In this document: piece after piece, positions 38,157-49,580 of the stretch
Layout: each line of letters starts with the position of its first letter
Numbering within the stretch: the stretch's first letter is position 1
NCBI GenBank assembly: GCA_029961685.1
Contig: JARWKL010000004.1
Coordinates: 33,028,294 to 33,092,293, forward strand
Source: Aristolochia californica
Lineage: Eukaryota > Streptophyta > Magnoliopsida > Piperales > Aristolochiaceae
Direction of reading: 5' to 3'
Length of the DNA stretch: 64,000 bases
Notes under the pieces: model-generated
Told to the model about the DNA's origin: nothing
Seen by the model: the letters and a program-made list of their open reading frames with translations, nothing else
Database searches by the model: none
Program-made: the position numbers and the translations under genes

Positions 38157-39411
38157 GAGTATCTTATCAACTTATCATGACAACACGCATGAGGGACTCC
38201 ACAAAACCTTATAGAGGATATGCGGTGATTTCTATTGGGCTGGGTTGAAATCTCTCGTCGCAGAGTATGTTGTTGCGTGCCTGGTGTGCCAGCACAACAA
38301 GGCTGACAATTTATCTTCGGCTGAGGTGATCCAGTTGTTCGACCTTCCCACTCAGGTATGGTCTGACCTCTCTATGGATTTTATTGAAGGCCTTCCAAAA
38401 GCAGCGGGGAAATCCATACTTCGCCTTTCTAAGTATGCCCATTTCATCCCTATGGCCCATCCGTATACAGCAGCCACCGTAGACCATGTTTTTTTTGAAA
38501 ATATTGTGCGACTCCTTGGCTTTCCCAAGTCCATAGTCAGTGATCGGGATGTGATTTTTACCAGTAACTTTTGGAAGGACCTCTTCAGATTATACGACAC
38601 AAAACTCAAATATTCTTTGGCATATCACCCTCAAACTGATGGTCATACTGAAGTAGTGAACAAAACCATTGAGATGTACTTAAGGTGCCTTGTGAGGGAC
38701 AACCCCAAGAAATGGGTTCAATGCATTAGTTGGGCCGAGTATTACTACAACACCTCATTTCATACGGCCTTATAGGAAACACCCTTCAAAATTCTCTATG
38801 GCAGGGACCCACCCCATTTGCTCTCATATACAACAGGATCCACCCGAGTGGATGTAGTTGATCATGCCCTGCAGAGTCGAGACCAGTTGTTAGCAAATGC
38901 ACTCGAATGCCTCTAGAAAGCTAAGGCCCGCTTGAAGCTCCAGTATGACCAGCACCACTGGGATGTGTAGTACCTTCCTGATGACTTTGTCTGACTCCAT
39001 CTCCAGCCATACTACCAACACTCCATTGCCGGTACGCGCCACAAGCTTTCACCCAAGTATTTTGGGCCCTTCCGAATTCTGCAGCTAGTGGGACACGTTG
39101 CCTATCAGCTCCAACTGCCACCAGAGTCCCAACTTCATGATATTTTTCATGTTTCTCTGCTGAAGCCTCTCAAGGGACCATCACCTCAGTCCATGCTTGA
39201 ACTGCCACCAATGGAGGACGGTAAGGTCTCTCTTACTCCCATCAAAGTTCTGAAGAGTCGGCAACTTGCAGACAACACCCAGATTTTGGTTCAATGGTCA
39301 CATACAAATCCACTTGGGAAGAACTACAGGTGTCCAAGCACATCTATTATTCATTCGAGCTTGGGGACAAGCTCTTTGCCCAAGGGGGGAGTGATGTTAT
39401 GGACTAGATAG
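38157..39411 (+). pseudogene. G2 integrase and chromodomain region (broken)
   Basis: This continues G2 after C1. The core has LSMDFIEGLPKAAGKS, SDRDVIFTSNFWKDL and TDGHTEVVNKT, so D, D and E are kept. However, the VVVDR segment after GKS is deleted (GKSILRLSKYAHF). Stops include TAG 38773-38775, TAG 38968-38970 (CAG in G1) and TGA 38992-38994 (TGG in G1). The C-terminus (LHDIFHVSLLKPLKG, then ILVQWSHTNP) keeps a partial chromodomain-like strand. Confidence 0.88.
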
Positions 39412-39901
39412 CCGAACGAGTCATACAAAGGCGACGCAGTGGAATAGGTGACTTGGAGAAGATCACTCAAGTAACTTAGGACTTATGTTTGAATTAATGT
39501 TGCTCCTTATGTTTTGAATTAATGAAGCTCATAGAGCATGTAAGCCAGTGGCAATTCTGTAAAAATAGTAATTGGTCCTCAGCGTGTTAGCTTAAGAGGA
39601 CGGAAGAAATGAATGGAAGTAAGTTGAATTTGAAGCAAACAGGATCAAGGTTCTCCTCCGATGAACCTAGGTTGCGGACTCCCTTCACGAGCCATAGGTT
39701 ATGGACTCCCTTCAAGAGCCGGGTTATCCCCTTCATTCCATTTTCCGATCACTCTCTCTTCCTCCTCATCTCTCGTCATTCACGCAAAACCGAGAAACAT
39801 AGGTAGATCAGGGAGACCTCGGCACCCTGGTGCTGAACCTGAACTCGAAGAAGACCTCTCCTTCCGTTGGGTTACTCAGTCCATGGTCAGAGACCATAGC
39901 A
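39395..39901 (+). repeat. G2 3' LTR
   Basis: It starts TGTTATGGACTAGATAGCCG and ends GAGACCATAGCA (507 bp). It is followed directly by AACCC, the target-site duplication. Confidence 0.95.
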
Positions 39902-39906
39902 AACCC

Positions 39907-40562
39907 TCTTACTGGCTTTGGCCAATTTCTCTTGGAAGGCCTTCTGATATTGCTCAACTGTGACGGTTTGGCGCAGCAAGAGTAAATCCCCTAACGGATT
40001 GCTCTGAGCAGGAGGTCCAAACCGAATTGTACACAACTCTTTAAACTCCTCCCAGTCTAGGTTTGGATTCTCCATTTCTAACTGGTGGCCCCATAGTTGC
40101 GCTTCATTGAGAATGTGGAAGGTGGCCAACCACTTTATCTATTTCAGCTGTTCTTTGGTGGGAAAAAAATATCTCACACCTATAGAGCCAAATCAACGGG
40201 TCGTCGGATCCCTTAAAAATTGGAAAGTCCAATTTTGTATACCTCAGGATGGTCCCACCACTTGAACCCGAATTGATGCCATTCGTTGGATGGTCTGTTC
40301 ATTCAAAAAAGTGGTCTCCCAGCGTAGTCGTCGGGCTCCTCCCTCCTTCACGAGGGGTGGGGTTCCTTATCCCCATCAATTCGTCAACTTTTGAAGCTAA
40401 TTGTTGAATTTGGATGTTTACCTGAGAAGCTCTGTTGTTGACCAACATTGCTAGACGCCCCTCGGTTTCTTTCTGCCCTGTCTGTATCATTCCCCTAACG
40501 GTGGTTATCCAATCTTCATTGTTTGATGGCTCTCCCATATTGCCCTGCTCTTATACCAAGAT
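39907..40562 (-). pseudogene. G1 gag N-terminus and primer site
   Basis: From 40540: MGEPSNNEDWITTVRGMIQT, with an Ala/Gln-rich coiled-coil-like part, broken near 40300, then NEAQLWGHQLEMENPNLDWE and FGPPAQSNPLGDLLLLRQ, as in G2 (29690-29880) and G3 (44240-44340). The reversed primer site TTATACCAAG lies at about 40551-40560. It is separated from the rest of gag by the G2 insertion. Confidence 0.85.
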
Positions 40563-40685
40563 GTTGTGGTCTTTGACCATGGACCGAGTAATGTGGCGGT
40601 GGGAGGATTTCTTGTGCTTTCGAATCGGAACCTGGTCTCCTTGTTCTGCCTGAATGACCTATGGTTACGATTAAGAGTGGTCAAA
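40563..40685 (-). repeat. G1 5' LTR, inner piece
   Basis: On the minus strand it ends TCGGTCCATGGTCAAAGACC then ACAACA, like the G2 LTR end. The rest of this LTR lies at 56472-56823 beyond E3. Confidence 0.8.
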
Positions 40686-41015
40686 TGTTATGCACATAAT
40701 AACATTATTATTTTAATTGTTTTTCTTTAATTTACTTTATTTATTTCAGTTTTAGGCCACAAGGGTATTTTTTGGAACATTTAATTTATAAGGGTATTTT
40801 TGTAATATTTTATATTAAACCCTAACAGGGTGAACCCTATTTAAGGGGTAAGAGTAATGAGAAAGACAAGTATTGATTTTAGGTTAATTTTAGGTTAAAC
40901 AGGCTTAGAGTTCTCCTCAATGAGCTCTAGGGTTTTCAAGCTCCCCTGTGACTTGATTTTCGCCTTCCTCTTCTTCCTCCCTATAAATCCTTGTGTCAGA
41001 TTCGAGACCGTAACA
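40686..41015 (+). repeat. E3 5' LTR (family I)
   Basis: It starts TGTTATGCACATAATAAC and ends GACCGTAACA. It has the CCCTATTTAAGGGG promoter-like element near 40838. Confidence 0.93.
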
Positions 41016-41141
41016 ACTGGTATCAGAGCGGGAACACAATGAACCATTCTATAACCCCAGAAGAATGGATGGCGATGCACAAACAAATATTACTAGAAGA
41101 ATGGATGGTGATGCACAGAGAAATCAGAGAAATGCGGTGGA

Positions 41142-41960
41142 TTGGCATTGAAGAGGAAAAAAATACAGGAATGGCATGCAGATTACGTAAAAACATTTCT
41201 TGTAATGAAGCAAAAGGCTGCTGCAAAAAAGGTCATACGATCTCAACTCATTGCGGTGATAGAGAAACTAGCTGCCACAGTAGTGGGAGACGCTGTCTCG
41301 GACAAACAGGAGACGCAAAAAGCCAAAGACCCCTCTCTCTCTCTAGCGGCGATGAAATCCAAAACTGGGGACTCAGACATTCCTTCGTCGAAAAATCCAG
41401 AATGGGGTTCGGCATCAAATCCTTTCCCAATGGACACCATACGTCTTTCCGAACCAAAGAAGGAGGGAAATCCAAAGCTGAACAGCGGGGAGGAAATACA
41501 AATCCGAACAGGGAAAATTCCGAAATCGTCGGCAATGGACAATTTGGGGGCGGCCTCAATTCCGAAATTGGGGACAAGGGAAAACTCCGAGCTCGAATAT
41601 CCCACACAAAAATCCCGAGTAGGGCAATGGGACCCAGAAATTCCGAAACGAAACCACCCCTGCTCACGGCAAGCCACACTCCGTCCCGAACTGGAGAAGG
41701 AAAATCTTCCGGCGACTGTTCCGACTAGGACACAAGCGGCGACGCCCCAATGGGCTGTTGTTCGCCACCAAAAACTGAGGAGGTGGGTCCATCGGCGCCA
41801 TCGAAAACAACTCCGGTGGGATTTGACTTCCGGCCATCACCTCTCATGCTTCCTTTCAACTCACTCGGTCTCGACAACACAACGGAAACCGAATTTTCGA
41901 AAAAAATGGCGTAAAATCTTGCGACGAATTTCTCAAAATTTCGTCTTCTCTTTTCTTTAA
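41142..41960 (+). CDS. E3 leader open frame (gag-like remnant)
   Basis: A 272-codon open frame lies in the leader. Its N-terminal text (KKIQEWHADYVKTF, KKVIRSQLIAVIEK, DAVSDKQETQKA) parallels leader text of E5 ([15 protein letters not shown]) and E2 (KKVIRP..DAVSGEK). The later part is low-complexity and Ser/Thr/Lys-rich, ending with RRHRKQLRW, which is also in E5. No enzyme domain or zinc knuckle is visible. It may no longer make a functional Gag; the conservation across elements may instead reflect packaging sequence. Confidence 0.45.
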   Translation: MALKRKKIQEWHADYVKTFLVMKQKAAAKKVIRSQLIAVIEKLAATVVGDAVSDKQETQKAKDPSLSLAAMKSKTGDSDIPSSKNPEWGSASNPFPMDTIRLSEPKKEGNPKLNSGEEIQIRTGKIPKSSAMDNLGAASIPKLGTRENSELEYPTQKSRVGQWDPEIPKRNHPCSRQATLRPELEKENLPATVPTRTQAATPQWAVVRHQKLRRWVHRRHRKQLRWDLTSGHHLSCFLSTHSVSTTQRKPNFRKKWRKILRRISQNFVFSFL

Positions 41961-42383
41961 TCCCTCTATGTTTTACATAATTCCTCTCCAATGGCGTTGA
42001 AAATGTTTCGTGAAAATTTTGGTGCTGAGAAATAGAGGGGTTTTGTGTTCCGTGATGTAGAGAAATAGCACCCAATTGCAGGTATTCGGGCTTGCGTGTT
42101 TGTATTCCGAGAAGGAATTTTTCGGGGGGTGCCGGGCATGATAGAAAAATATTTTTTGTTGCTATTTTATTTTCCTATCACCGAGAACAGCAGCAATGTG
42201 CAATGTGCAACCTTGTGTTTAATAATTTGGATGTTTGGTATGCTGCTCTTCCACTGTTTGTCAAAATTCTTCAACCTGGGTGATTGTTCATGATATAATT
42301 TTATTGGGTATTCAGAGCAGGGTTGAGATAATTCTATGGATGAATTGTTTTTCTATTGATGGGACCAGCAGTAGTGAGTTTTT

Positions 42384-42689
42384 TTGGATCTAATTGACAA
42401 ATTTGGGCTTAATTTTTTGGGTCCCATGTTTGTAGTAATGAGAGACGGAGATGGACATTCCAAATATTTTGGATTTGCTAAATTTGAGAGTGCAGAGAAC
42501 TTGGATCCTCAGCTTGGGAAGATGATTGGAGAAGCAACTGTTTTGAAGGAGATTATCTACTACTTGATTGTACAGCATTTCATGGACAAAGAAAAATATA
42601 TGATACCCCAAATCTCCCTTCCATCTGATCCTATTGCGACTATAGATTTATGGCCAAACCAAAAACAGAAACCTGCCAGTTCATTCTGA
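42384..42689 (+). pseudogene. Captured fragment of poly(A)-binding protein plus unidentified sequence
   Basis: The first third (about 42419-42502) reads FVVMRDGDGHSKYFGFAKF, matching the RNP-1 part of an RRM of plant poly(A)-binding proteins, cytoplasmic translation factors. Only about 28 residues are kept. The remainder to 42689 is open but not recognised; it may be an upstream part of the adjacent DUF760 gene. It shifts frame before that gene. Confidence 0.65.
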
Positions 42690-43224
42690 AGAAACCTTTG
42701 AAATGATCCAAAGCCATCTCTCTCTTATCCTTGGGGATAGGTCTATGGCTCCCCTCAACACCATTGTTCAGATCAGTAAGCTGAAGCTAGGAGAGCTTTA
42801 TGCAGCATCCATAATGTATGGTTATTTTCTTCGCAGGGTCGATCAGAGGTTTCAACTTGAGAGAACCATGAAAACTCTTCCAATGAGCATGAAAGAAGAT
42901 GATCATATGCTCATCGAAGGTGCAGGCCCCGGGGTTCAGCTTTGGGATGTGGATTCAATGGTTCAAATTACGCTGGAAGATGATTTTGAACAAAGTCAAT
43001 TGGACTTCATGGAGGCAAAGTCATATAAATTGAGTTCTTATGTTATGCACTTGGATGCAGATACACTGCAGAGATATGCCACTATACAGTCTAAAGAATC
43101 TATCTCTTTGATAGAGAAACAGACACAAGCCTTGTTTGGGAGGCCGGATATCAGACTTCTTCAGGATGGCTTGCTTGATACTTCTCACGAAGAAGTTGTT
43201 AATGTAACACTGTCTGGGCTTTCG
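42690..43224 (+). pseudogene. Captured DUF760 (UV-B-induced-protein-like) gene, first part
   Basis: The frame reading SEETFEMIQSHLSLILGDR, KLKLGELYAASIMYGYFLRR, VDQRFQLERTMKTLP, LDADTLQRYATIQSKESISL and EKQTQALFGRPDI matches plant chloroplast-targeted DUF760 proteins (At3g17800 type, function unclear). No intron interrupts about 180 codons, consistent with capture from mRNA. The N-terminus and transit peptide are missing. The frame is cut at 43224 by E4 and resumes at 55885. Confidence 0.88.
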
Positions 43225-43305
43225 TGCTATGGACCCCATAGCAGGGTTTAATTAATGTATTTTCCAGTTTATGTATTAGAAGGGTTTATTTATAATTTGT
43301 TTGAA
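43225..43305 (+). repeat. E4 5' LTR, first piece
   Basis: It starts TGCTATGGACCCCATAGCAG; the 3' LTR has TGTTATGG, so the second T has mutated to C. It ends at TTGAA, the duplicated target of G3. Confidence 0.9.
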
Positions 43306-43713
43306 TGTTATGGACTCTATAGCATCATGAGTTACCAATAGGCGTAGGAATTAATGAATGTGTTTTTCAATTTCCATGTAATTGTTTCTTGGTTTGGTTT
43401 TGTCCTTGGTTTGGGTTGGTTTAGCATTTATTGGTTTGAACCATTGACCCAAGGGGTCTTTAGTGTTTTGGACGTCCTCAACCCTATTTAAGGGGACGGC
43501 TAGGGTAATGAGAATTATGAATTGAGTCTACTTTAGCTAGAGTAAATTAGATAAACAGGTCAAGAGCTCCTTCAAGCTCTCTTCCATTTTTTCCCCAATT
43601 CTCCTTTCCGAAATTCAATACTCATCAATCCCTCATTCCATCTCAACGTCAAGCAAGGTAATGGAAGGAAGAGAGGAGGATGACAAGATCCATGGCTCGT
43701 GAGGATCCTAACA
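43306..43713 (+). repeat. G3 5' LTR
   Basis: It is 408 bp, starting TGTTATGGACTCTATAGC and ending GAGGATCCTAACA. It contains CCCTATTTAAGGGGACGG, a TATA-type core near 43483. Confidence 0.95.
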
Positions 43714-44666
43714 ACGTGGTATCAGACAGGTCCACCCTCGGTGATTCCTCTTCTCCAGAGGACATATGTCAAGTACTTTCAGAACTTCAACAACGATCCA
43801 CTCTTCAAGGTACTGAAATTTCTCACATCAATAATACATTACAAACACTAGAATCATCTCTCCAAACCGTCATCCAACAACTTGCTGCACTTCAAGCACC
43901 AACGCCACCACCAGCAACCAATTTTCAACCACAACCAGTACCTCACCAACAATTCACTCCACCACCAAATCCACCCCTGCGCCAACCCATGGTTTCCATG
44001 GCAACTCACGCACAAGGACCATCAACGGTTCCAAGGTACTTTAAACTTAACTTTCCTACATATGATGGCTCTAAAGATCCTTTACTGTGGTTCACGAAAT
44101 GTGAACAATTCTTCTATCATCAACAAACGGTGGAAATGGACAAGGTTACTTTGGCCGCCTACCACCTGCTCGATGAAGCGCTCATGTGGTTCCATCACTA
44201 CCGAAATGTCCATTCCATTCAGGATTGGCTGCACTTTAAACATGCTTGCCAGTTGAGGTTTGGACCTCCAGCTAGCAGCAACCCAGTGGGGGAATTGATC
44301 AACTATATACAGAAAGGCACCTTAGAAGTTTACCAAAAAATGTTCCAAGAAAGGTTGGCCCAAGCTAGTGAATTTGTTCCTCCTCACCTACATGTTTAGA
44401 TTTTTAATGCTGGATTGACAGAGGCGGTTAGATTGGAAGTGGAATTACTTGGTCTGACAGATTTGGACTCAGCAATGAATTATGCCAGAGCTGTGGAACA
44501 CAAACAGAGAGTTCTAAAAGAGTCTTTACACCGAAAACCATTTTGGAACAACAGAATACAGGGTACTGCATTTGGTCCACGTTTTGGGTCCTCTGCCCCT
44601 AACCGAGCAAATCAGGCTACCAGTGTGCCTCCACACACTATGCCACGTAAAATTTTGACTAAATAG
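43680..44666 (+). pseudogene. G3 gag (two stops)
   Basis: The N-terminus MTRSMAREDPNNVVSDRSTL then GDSSSPEDICQVLSELQQ leads to a Gln-rich coiled-coil-like stretch and a Pro-rich linker. The capsid core follows (FPTYDGSKDPLLWFTKCEQF, LRFGPPASSNPVGELINYIQ, GLTEAVRLEVELLGLTDLDS). In-frame TAGs end the frame at 44399 and 44666. The zinc knuckle CFNCDEQFLPGHTC lies just after, at about 44697-44738. NNVVSDRSTLGDSSSP is echoed in the E4 and E5 leaders. Confidence 0.9.
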
Positions 44667-44669
44667 GAA

Positions 44670-46739
44670 ATGGACGCTAGAAAGGCAAAGGGCCTATGTT
44701 TTAATTGTGACGAACAATTCCTGCCAGGACATACCTGTAAACGCTTAATCAGTATTGAACTGTTGGAAGAAGATTCAGAAGAGCTTCTTAAAAATGAATT
44801 TGTTGAAGAGGTACCGCAAGAACCAGAGCTCTCCCTCCATGCCATGCAGGGCCTGCGTAGTTCTAATACCATGCAGGTAAAGGCCAGGTTACATCATCTC
44901 ATGCCACTTGCTTTAGTGGATTCGGGCAGCACACATAATTTTATCAGTGAACCAGCCGCGCAACAATTGGGATTGGCAATTCAACAACAAAGGAGATTCT
45001 CAGTTTCAGTGGCCAATGGGGCTAAAATTGCAAGTGTGGGGTTATGTGCTAACACCCCTTTCACCATTGAGGGGCATTCATTTCAGGCAGATTTACTAGT
45101 CATTCCATTGGCTGGATTTGATTTGGTGCTCGGGGTCAAATGGCTCCAGTTATTAGGACCTGTATTATGGGACTTTCAGGCTCGGACTATGACATTTTCA
45201 GCACCACAGGGTCAGATTACATTACAAGGTATTGTGGCACAGGTACCTAACGCAGTTCACACTTTACAGCTTCAGCACACTGGTGATGATCAGTTAGCTC
45301 CTTTACTTACAACATTTGTGGATTTATTTAATGATCCTACGGGTCTACCACCAATGCGTCATTGCGATCACCGCATTCGTTTAAAGTTGGGAACTGATCC
45401 AGTAGTGGTGCGGCCTTATCGTTACCTGCATATACAGAAAGATGAAATAGAACGACAGTGCATGCATATGCTCACTCAGGGTGTGATCCAGCCCAGTCGA
45501 TCTCCTTTTTCCTCACCAGTGTTACTAGTATAAATCATGGAGATTTTGTGTCGACTATAGGCAACTCAACTTGCAAACAATTAAGGACAAGTTCCCTATT
45601 CCAGTTGTGGATGAGTTGCTGGATGAGTTACATGGTGCTAAAATTTTTACCAAATTAGATTTGAAATCGGGCTATCATCAAATAAGAGTTCACCCGGCGG
45701 ATGTGGAGAAGACTGCATTCCGCACACGTCACGGTCATTTCGAGTTCCTTGTCATGCCCTTCGGTCTCTCCAATGCACCCTCCACCTTTCAGGCCCTCAT
45801 GAATGAGGTCTTTTCATCACTTCTGCGCAACTATGTGTTAGTATTTTTTGATGACATTTTGGTCAATAGCAAAAATAAGGAAGAACATCTCCACCTCCTC
45901 CATCAGGCATTTACCATTCTACGCTCTCATCATTTGGTTTTGAATAAATCAAAATGTTCTATGGGTACATCTGAGGTGGCATATTTGGGCCACGTCATAT
46001 CAGCTGTGGGCGTGAAAGTTGACCAGAGCAAGATAAAAGCAGTAACAGATTGGCCGATTCCCACCTCCATCACAGCATTAAAGGGATTTTTGGGCCTAGC
46101 GGGATATTACAGAAAATTTTTCCAATCTTATGGCCAGATAGCAGCACCACTCAACAACCTGCTAAAAAAAATGCCTTCCATTGGTCTTCTTCAGCGGAGT
46201 AGGCCTTTCACCTGTTAAAGGAGGCCTTAGCCTCAGCGCCAGTCCTACAATTACCAGATTTTGAGGGAGACTTTGTGGTGGAATGTGATGCATCCAGGGG
46301 AGGTATAGGGGCAGTGTTACAACAATTGGGACATCCCATTGCTTATTTTAGCCGTCAGTTGGGACAACACCACCATAAGTTATCTGCATATGAGAGGGAA
46401 TTGATTGGGTTAGCCAAGGCTGTCCAACATTGGCGACCTTATCTCTGGGGACGACCGTTTCTCATTCGTACAGATCATTGCAGCCTCAAGTATCTTCTTG
46501 AACAGCGCCTCACCACATCCCCACAGCAGCATTGGTTAACTAAACTCATGGGCTTCAATTTTACGGTTCACTATAAACCAGGTAGTTCGAATTTGGGGGC
46601 TGATGCTTTATCACGTCGGGATAATTCAGCCACACAAATTTATGCTATCAGTCACCCACGTTCACTGGTATTAGATTCTATTCGTGAGGAAGTACATCAA
46701 TATCTGGATCTCATGTCATTATATCGGGATATTCAATAG
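44670..46739 (+). pseudogene. G3 zinc knuckle, protease, RT and RNase H (frameshifted)
   Basis: A 287-codon frame carries the knuckle, protease motif LVDSGSTHNFIS and early RT ([19 protein letters not shown]). It ends at 45533, where a short deletion removes the residues expected before [13 protein letters not shown] continues from 45535 ([17 protein letters not shown]; catalytic FFDDIL near 45845). A second frameshift lies near 46200. RNase H then runs to 46739 (VECDASRGGIGAVLQQ, SAYERELIGLAKAVQHWRPY, ADALSRR), ending in a TAG. All catalytic residues I can locate are present. Confidence 0.9.
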
Positions 46740-48143
46740 GGGACAGCAGCTCCTCATTGGACGATTCAGGATCGTCTCATACTCTACAAAAATAGGATCT
46801 TTTTGCATAATACATCCCCACTTCTTCACACCATCCTGTCCTCTATCCATGATAGCACACATGAGGGTCGACAGAAAACGTATTTCCGAATCAGTCGGGA
46901 CTTTTACTGGAAGGGCATGAAGAACACAATTGCTGATTATGTAGCTGCTTGTCAGATTTGTCAGTGAAACAAGGCCGAATCTTTAAGTCCGGTCGGCCTA
47001 CTGCAACCTCTGCAACTACCGTCTCAAATCTGGTCCGACATTTCCATGGACTTCATTGCTGGACTTCCCATTTCATCAGGTAAATCTATGATATTCGTCG
47101 TCGTTGATCGGTTTTCAAAATATGGTCACTTCATTGCTTTGGCGCATCCATATACTGCTGCTCAGGTCGCTCAATTATTTATGGACAACATTGTCCGATT
47201 ACAAGGAATTCCCTCATCCATTATCAGTGACAGGGATGCCATTTTTACCAGTATCTTTTGGAAGGAATTATTCAAATTACAGGGCACCCAATTGGCATTT
47301 TCGTCTGCATATCATCCACAAACGGACGGACAAATAGAGGTTGTCAATCACACGATTGAAATGTATCTTCGTTGTTTTGTGGGGGACGCACCCAGAAGGT
47401 GGGTGAAATGGCTTTCATGGGCAGAATTTTGCTATAACACATCTTACCACACAGCACTGGGAACTACTCCTTTCAGGGTAGTTTATGGCAGAGATCCACC
47501 TCGTCTGTTACCATATGAACCTGGGGCATCCAAAGTCGTCACTTTGGACCAAGCGTTAGCTGAAAGAGACGCTATGCTCACTGAGGTACGTACTCATCTA
47601 CAGGAGGCCCAACACTCTATGAAACGCTATTATGATAAGAAGCACCGGGAGGCATCTTATTTCCCTGGAGACTATGTGTGGTTAAAGCTTCAACACTACC
47701 GTCAACTGTCCCTGACTGCATCCAAGCGCCATAAGCTGTCTCCAAAATATTATGGTCCATTTCAGGTATTGGACAAAATTGGACCCGTGGCATACCGCTT
47801 GCAGCTACCACCGGAATCAAAGATCCACAATGTATTTCACGTCTCCCAATTGAAGCCCTTCCAGGGTGACTCGCCCCTACTGCACACTCCACTGCCTCCA
47901 CTACGTGAGGCCAGAGTCCTTTCTATTCCAGTTCAGGTAGTACAAGCACGCGACATTCAAGGTGATTGGGAAATTCTTGTCCAATGGGCAGATGCCGACC
48001 CCAGTGACACCACATGGGAGCCGTTATCAGCATTTCGACTCTTATATCCTTCCTTCGAGCTTGAGGACAAGCTCTTTCTCCAGGAGGGGGGTGATGTTAT
48101 GGACTCTATAGCATCAAAGGTTACCAACAGGCGTAGGAATTAA
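46740..48143 (+). pseudogene. G3 integrase with chromodomain-like C-terminus
   Basis: The zinc-binding part is broken by a TGA (CQICQ*NKAES near 46965). From 47046 a 365-codon frame is intact: DDE core (MDFIAGLP; SDRDAIFTSIFWKELF; QTDGQIEVVNH), GPY/F-like HKLSPKYYGPFQVLDKIG, HNVFHVSQLKPF, and a chromodomain-like strand WEILVQWADADPSDTTWEPL. It ends SFELEDKLFLQEGGDVMDS and runs a few codons into the 3' LTR. Chromodomains guide chromovirus integration to heterochromatin. Confidence 0.92.
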
Positions 48144-48506
48144 TGAATGTGTTTTTCAATTTCCATGTAATTGTTTCTTGGTTTGGTTTTGTCTTTGGTT
48201 TGGGTTGGTTTAGCATTTATTGGTTTGAACCATTGACCCAAGGGTCTTTAGTGTTTTGGACGTCCTCAACCCTATTTAAGGGGACGGCTAGGGTAATGAG
48301 AATTATGAATTGAGTCTACTTTAGCTAGAGTAAATTAGATAAATAGGTCAAGAGCTCCTTCAAGCTCTCTTCCGTTTTTTCCCCAATTCTCCTTTCCGAA
48401 ATTCAATACTCATCAATCCCTCATTCCATTTCAACGTCAAGCAAGGTAATGGAAGGAAGAGAAGAGAGGAGGGAGCCAAGATCTATGGCTCGTGAGGATC
48501 CTAACA
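48095..48506 (+). repeat. G3 3' LTR
   Basis: It is 412 bp and closely similar to the 5' LTR, with a few substitutions and small indels (for example CCCAAGGGGTCT versus CCCAAGGGTCT). Confidence 0.95.
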
Positions 48507-48511
48507 TTGAA

Positions 48512-48831
48512 CTTGTAGGCCCTTGTTTTGGCCATGTGCGTGTTTTCCCTAATTCCCTATATATGGGCGTAAGATGAATGAGAAGGTAATCATTAATCCA
48601 ATTAGTTGTTAGCATAGCAAGGTCGGATTCTCCCTTCTAGCCGAGATCTAGGGCGAGCTTCCCTTCACAAGCTCACACCATCTTCATCATCTCCGCTGCC
48701 CCTCGCCATGTACCCTTATGGGTACAACTGGTTCCCTTTGACCTACGAGCTTCCATCTTCTTCCTTTCCGTATCCCTTCCAACCAACGCTGAAGAAATTG
48801 CATGGTGGCAGTTCCGAAATTGGGCATAACA
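48512..48831 (+). repeat. E4 5' LTR, second piece
   Basis: It continues CTTGTAGGCCCTTGTTTTGG and ends TTGGGCATAACA, matching 55560-55879. It contains CCCTATATATGGGCG, where the 3' copy has CCCTATATAAGGGCG. Confidence 0.92.
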
Positions 48832-49575
48832 ACTTGGTATCAGAGCGGACCACCATTGGCGATTCCTCTTCCCCTGCAAAAATTCAAAATTTTGTGGAAG
48901 AGAACCATGCTGATCTACAATCTCAAATCATTGGCCTTGAGGGAAAATTCCAGATGTTGATGTCCCGAATGGAGGAGGGCTTTGCCCAACTTTCTGCCCA
49001 AATGGCATCTTCCTCACGCACAGTAGAACATCTCCACCCTCAGCCCTCGCCACAACCTCTGCAATTGGGTGGACCCTTCGCACAGTCTTCGTCGGCAAAC
49101 ACGGCAGGGGGTTTGCCGTCAAATCCTTCTCCCGCACAGAAGCCGCTGGAAATCAGGCAGCTACCGGTCACGGAAAAGCCTTCCGCACATCCGGAATCCG
49201 ACGGTGGGGCGACGTCAAATCCGACGACATACTCTGCTCTAACAGACCCACAACACCTATTCGTCGTCCAACAGAAAATTTTGCAAAATCGGCCATTCCT
49301 TTGTGATGTTCGCCGTCGGCCAAAAGTCAAGCTAGAAATTGGCAGGGGGGATGCCCATACTAGACAAGCCCTATTGACGGCTTATACCAATCGACAACCA
49401 CCAAAACCCTGAGATTTCGATTTTGAAGTGGAAATCGTCGCCCTAGCGGATGCCGAAATCGTGTATGCACGACACACATTCAGGTATGCACATCCCGTTC
49501 CACACTTTCTACCAGTGGATCGTGCCACCTAATTAACCACTCAACGTGAGGTTAATGCCTGACCAGCAACGCCAC
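48832..49575 (+). pseudogene. E4 gag-derived leader
   Basis: From the primer site, the frame reads NNLVSERTTIGDSSSP, the counterpart of the gag start of G3, then a predicted coiled-coil (HADLQSQIIGLEGKFQMLMS, RMEEGFAQLSAQMASSSR) and a Pro/Ser-rich part to a stop at 49412. No capsid core or zinc knuckle remains. E5 inserted at 49581 (duplicated CGCGA at 49576-49580). Confidence 0.65.
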
Positions 49576-49580
49576 CGCGA

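Larger units (their letters stand above)
28727..39901 (+). mobile_element. G2: gypsy chromovirus inserted in G1 gag
   Basis: LTRs are at 28727-29231 and 39395-39901, with target-site duplication AACCC at 28722-28726 and 39902-39906. Primer site CATTGGTATCAGAGCAGG follows at 29232. The polypurine tract CCCAAGGGGGGAGTGA precedes the 3' LTR. The internal order is gag, protease, RT, RNase H, integrase, with copia C1 inserted between RNase H and integrase (32356-38151). Without C1 the element is about 5.4 kb. Its genes are broken by many stops. Its LTR end (ACTCGGTCCATGGTCAGAG) resembles that of G1, so the two are related families. Confidence 0.95.
43306..48506 (+). mobile_element. G3: nearly full-length gypsy chromovirus inside the E4 LTR
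   Basis: It is 5201 bp with LTRs at 43306-43713 and 48095-48506. Target-site duplication TTGAA is at 43301-43305 and 48507-48511; the undisturbed E4 3' LTR reads ..GTTTGAACTTG there. A primer site (GTGGTATCAGACAGG) follows the 5' LTR. Gag, protease, RT, RNase H, integrase and a C-terminal chromodomain-like strand are all present in order. The compact size and short LTRs fit the Reina-type chromoviruses (inference). Several stops and frameshifts disable it. Its pol end FELEDKLFLQEGG overlaps the tail shared by E3, E4 and E5. Confidence 0.95.

Noticed and set aside
41243..41679. Two 143-144 codon minus-strand ORFs in the E3 leader
   Set aside because: They are antisense shadows of the leader frame and have no recognisable domain.
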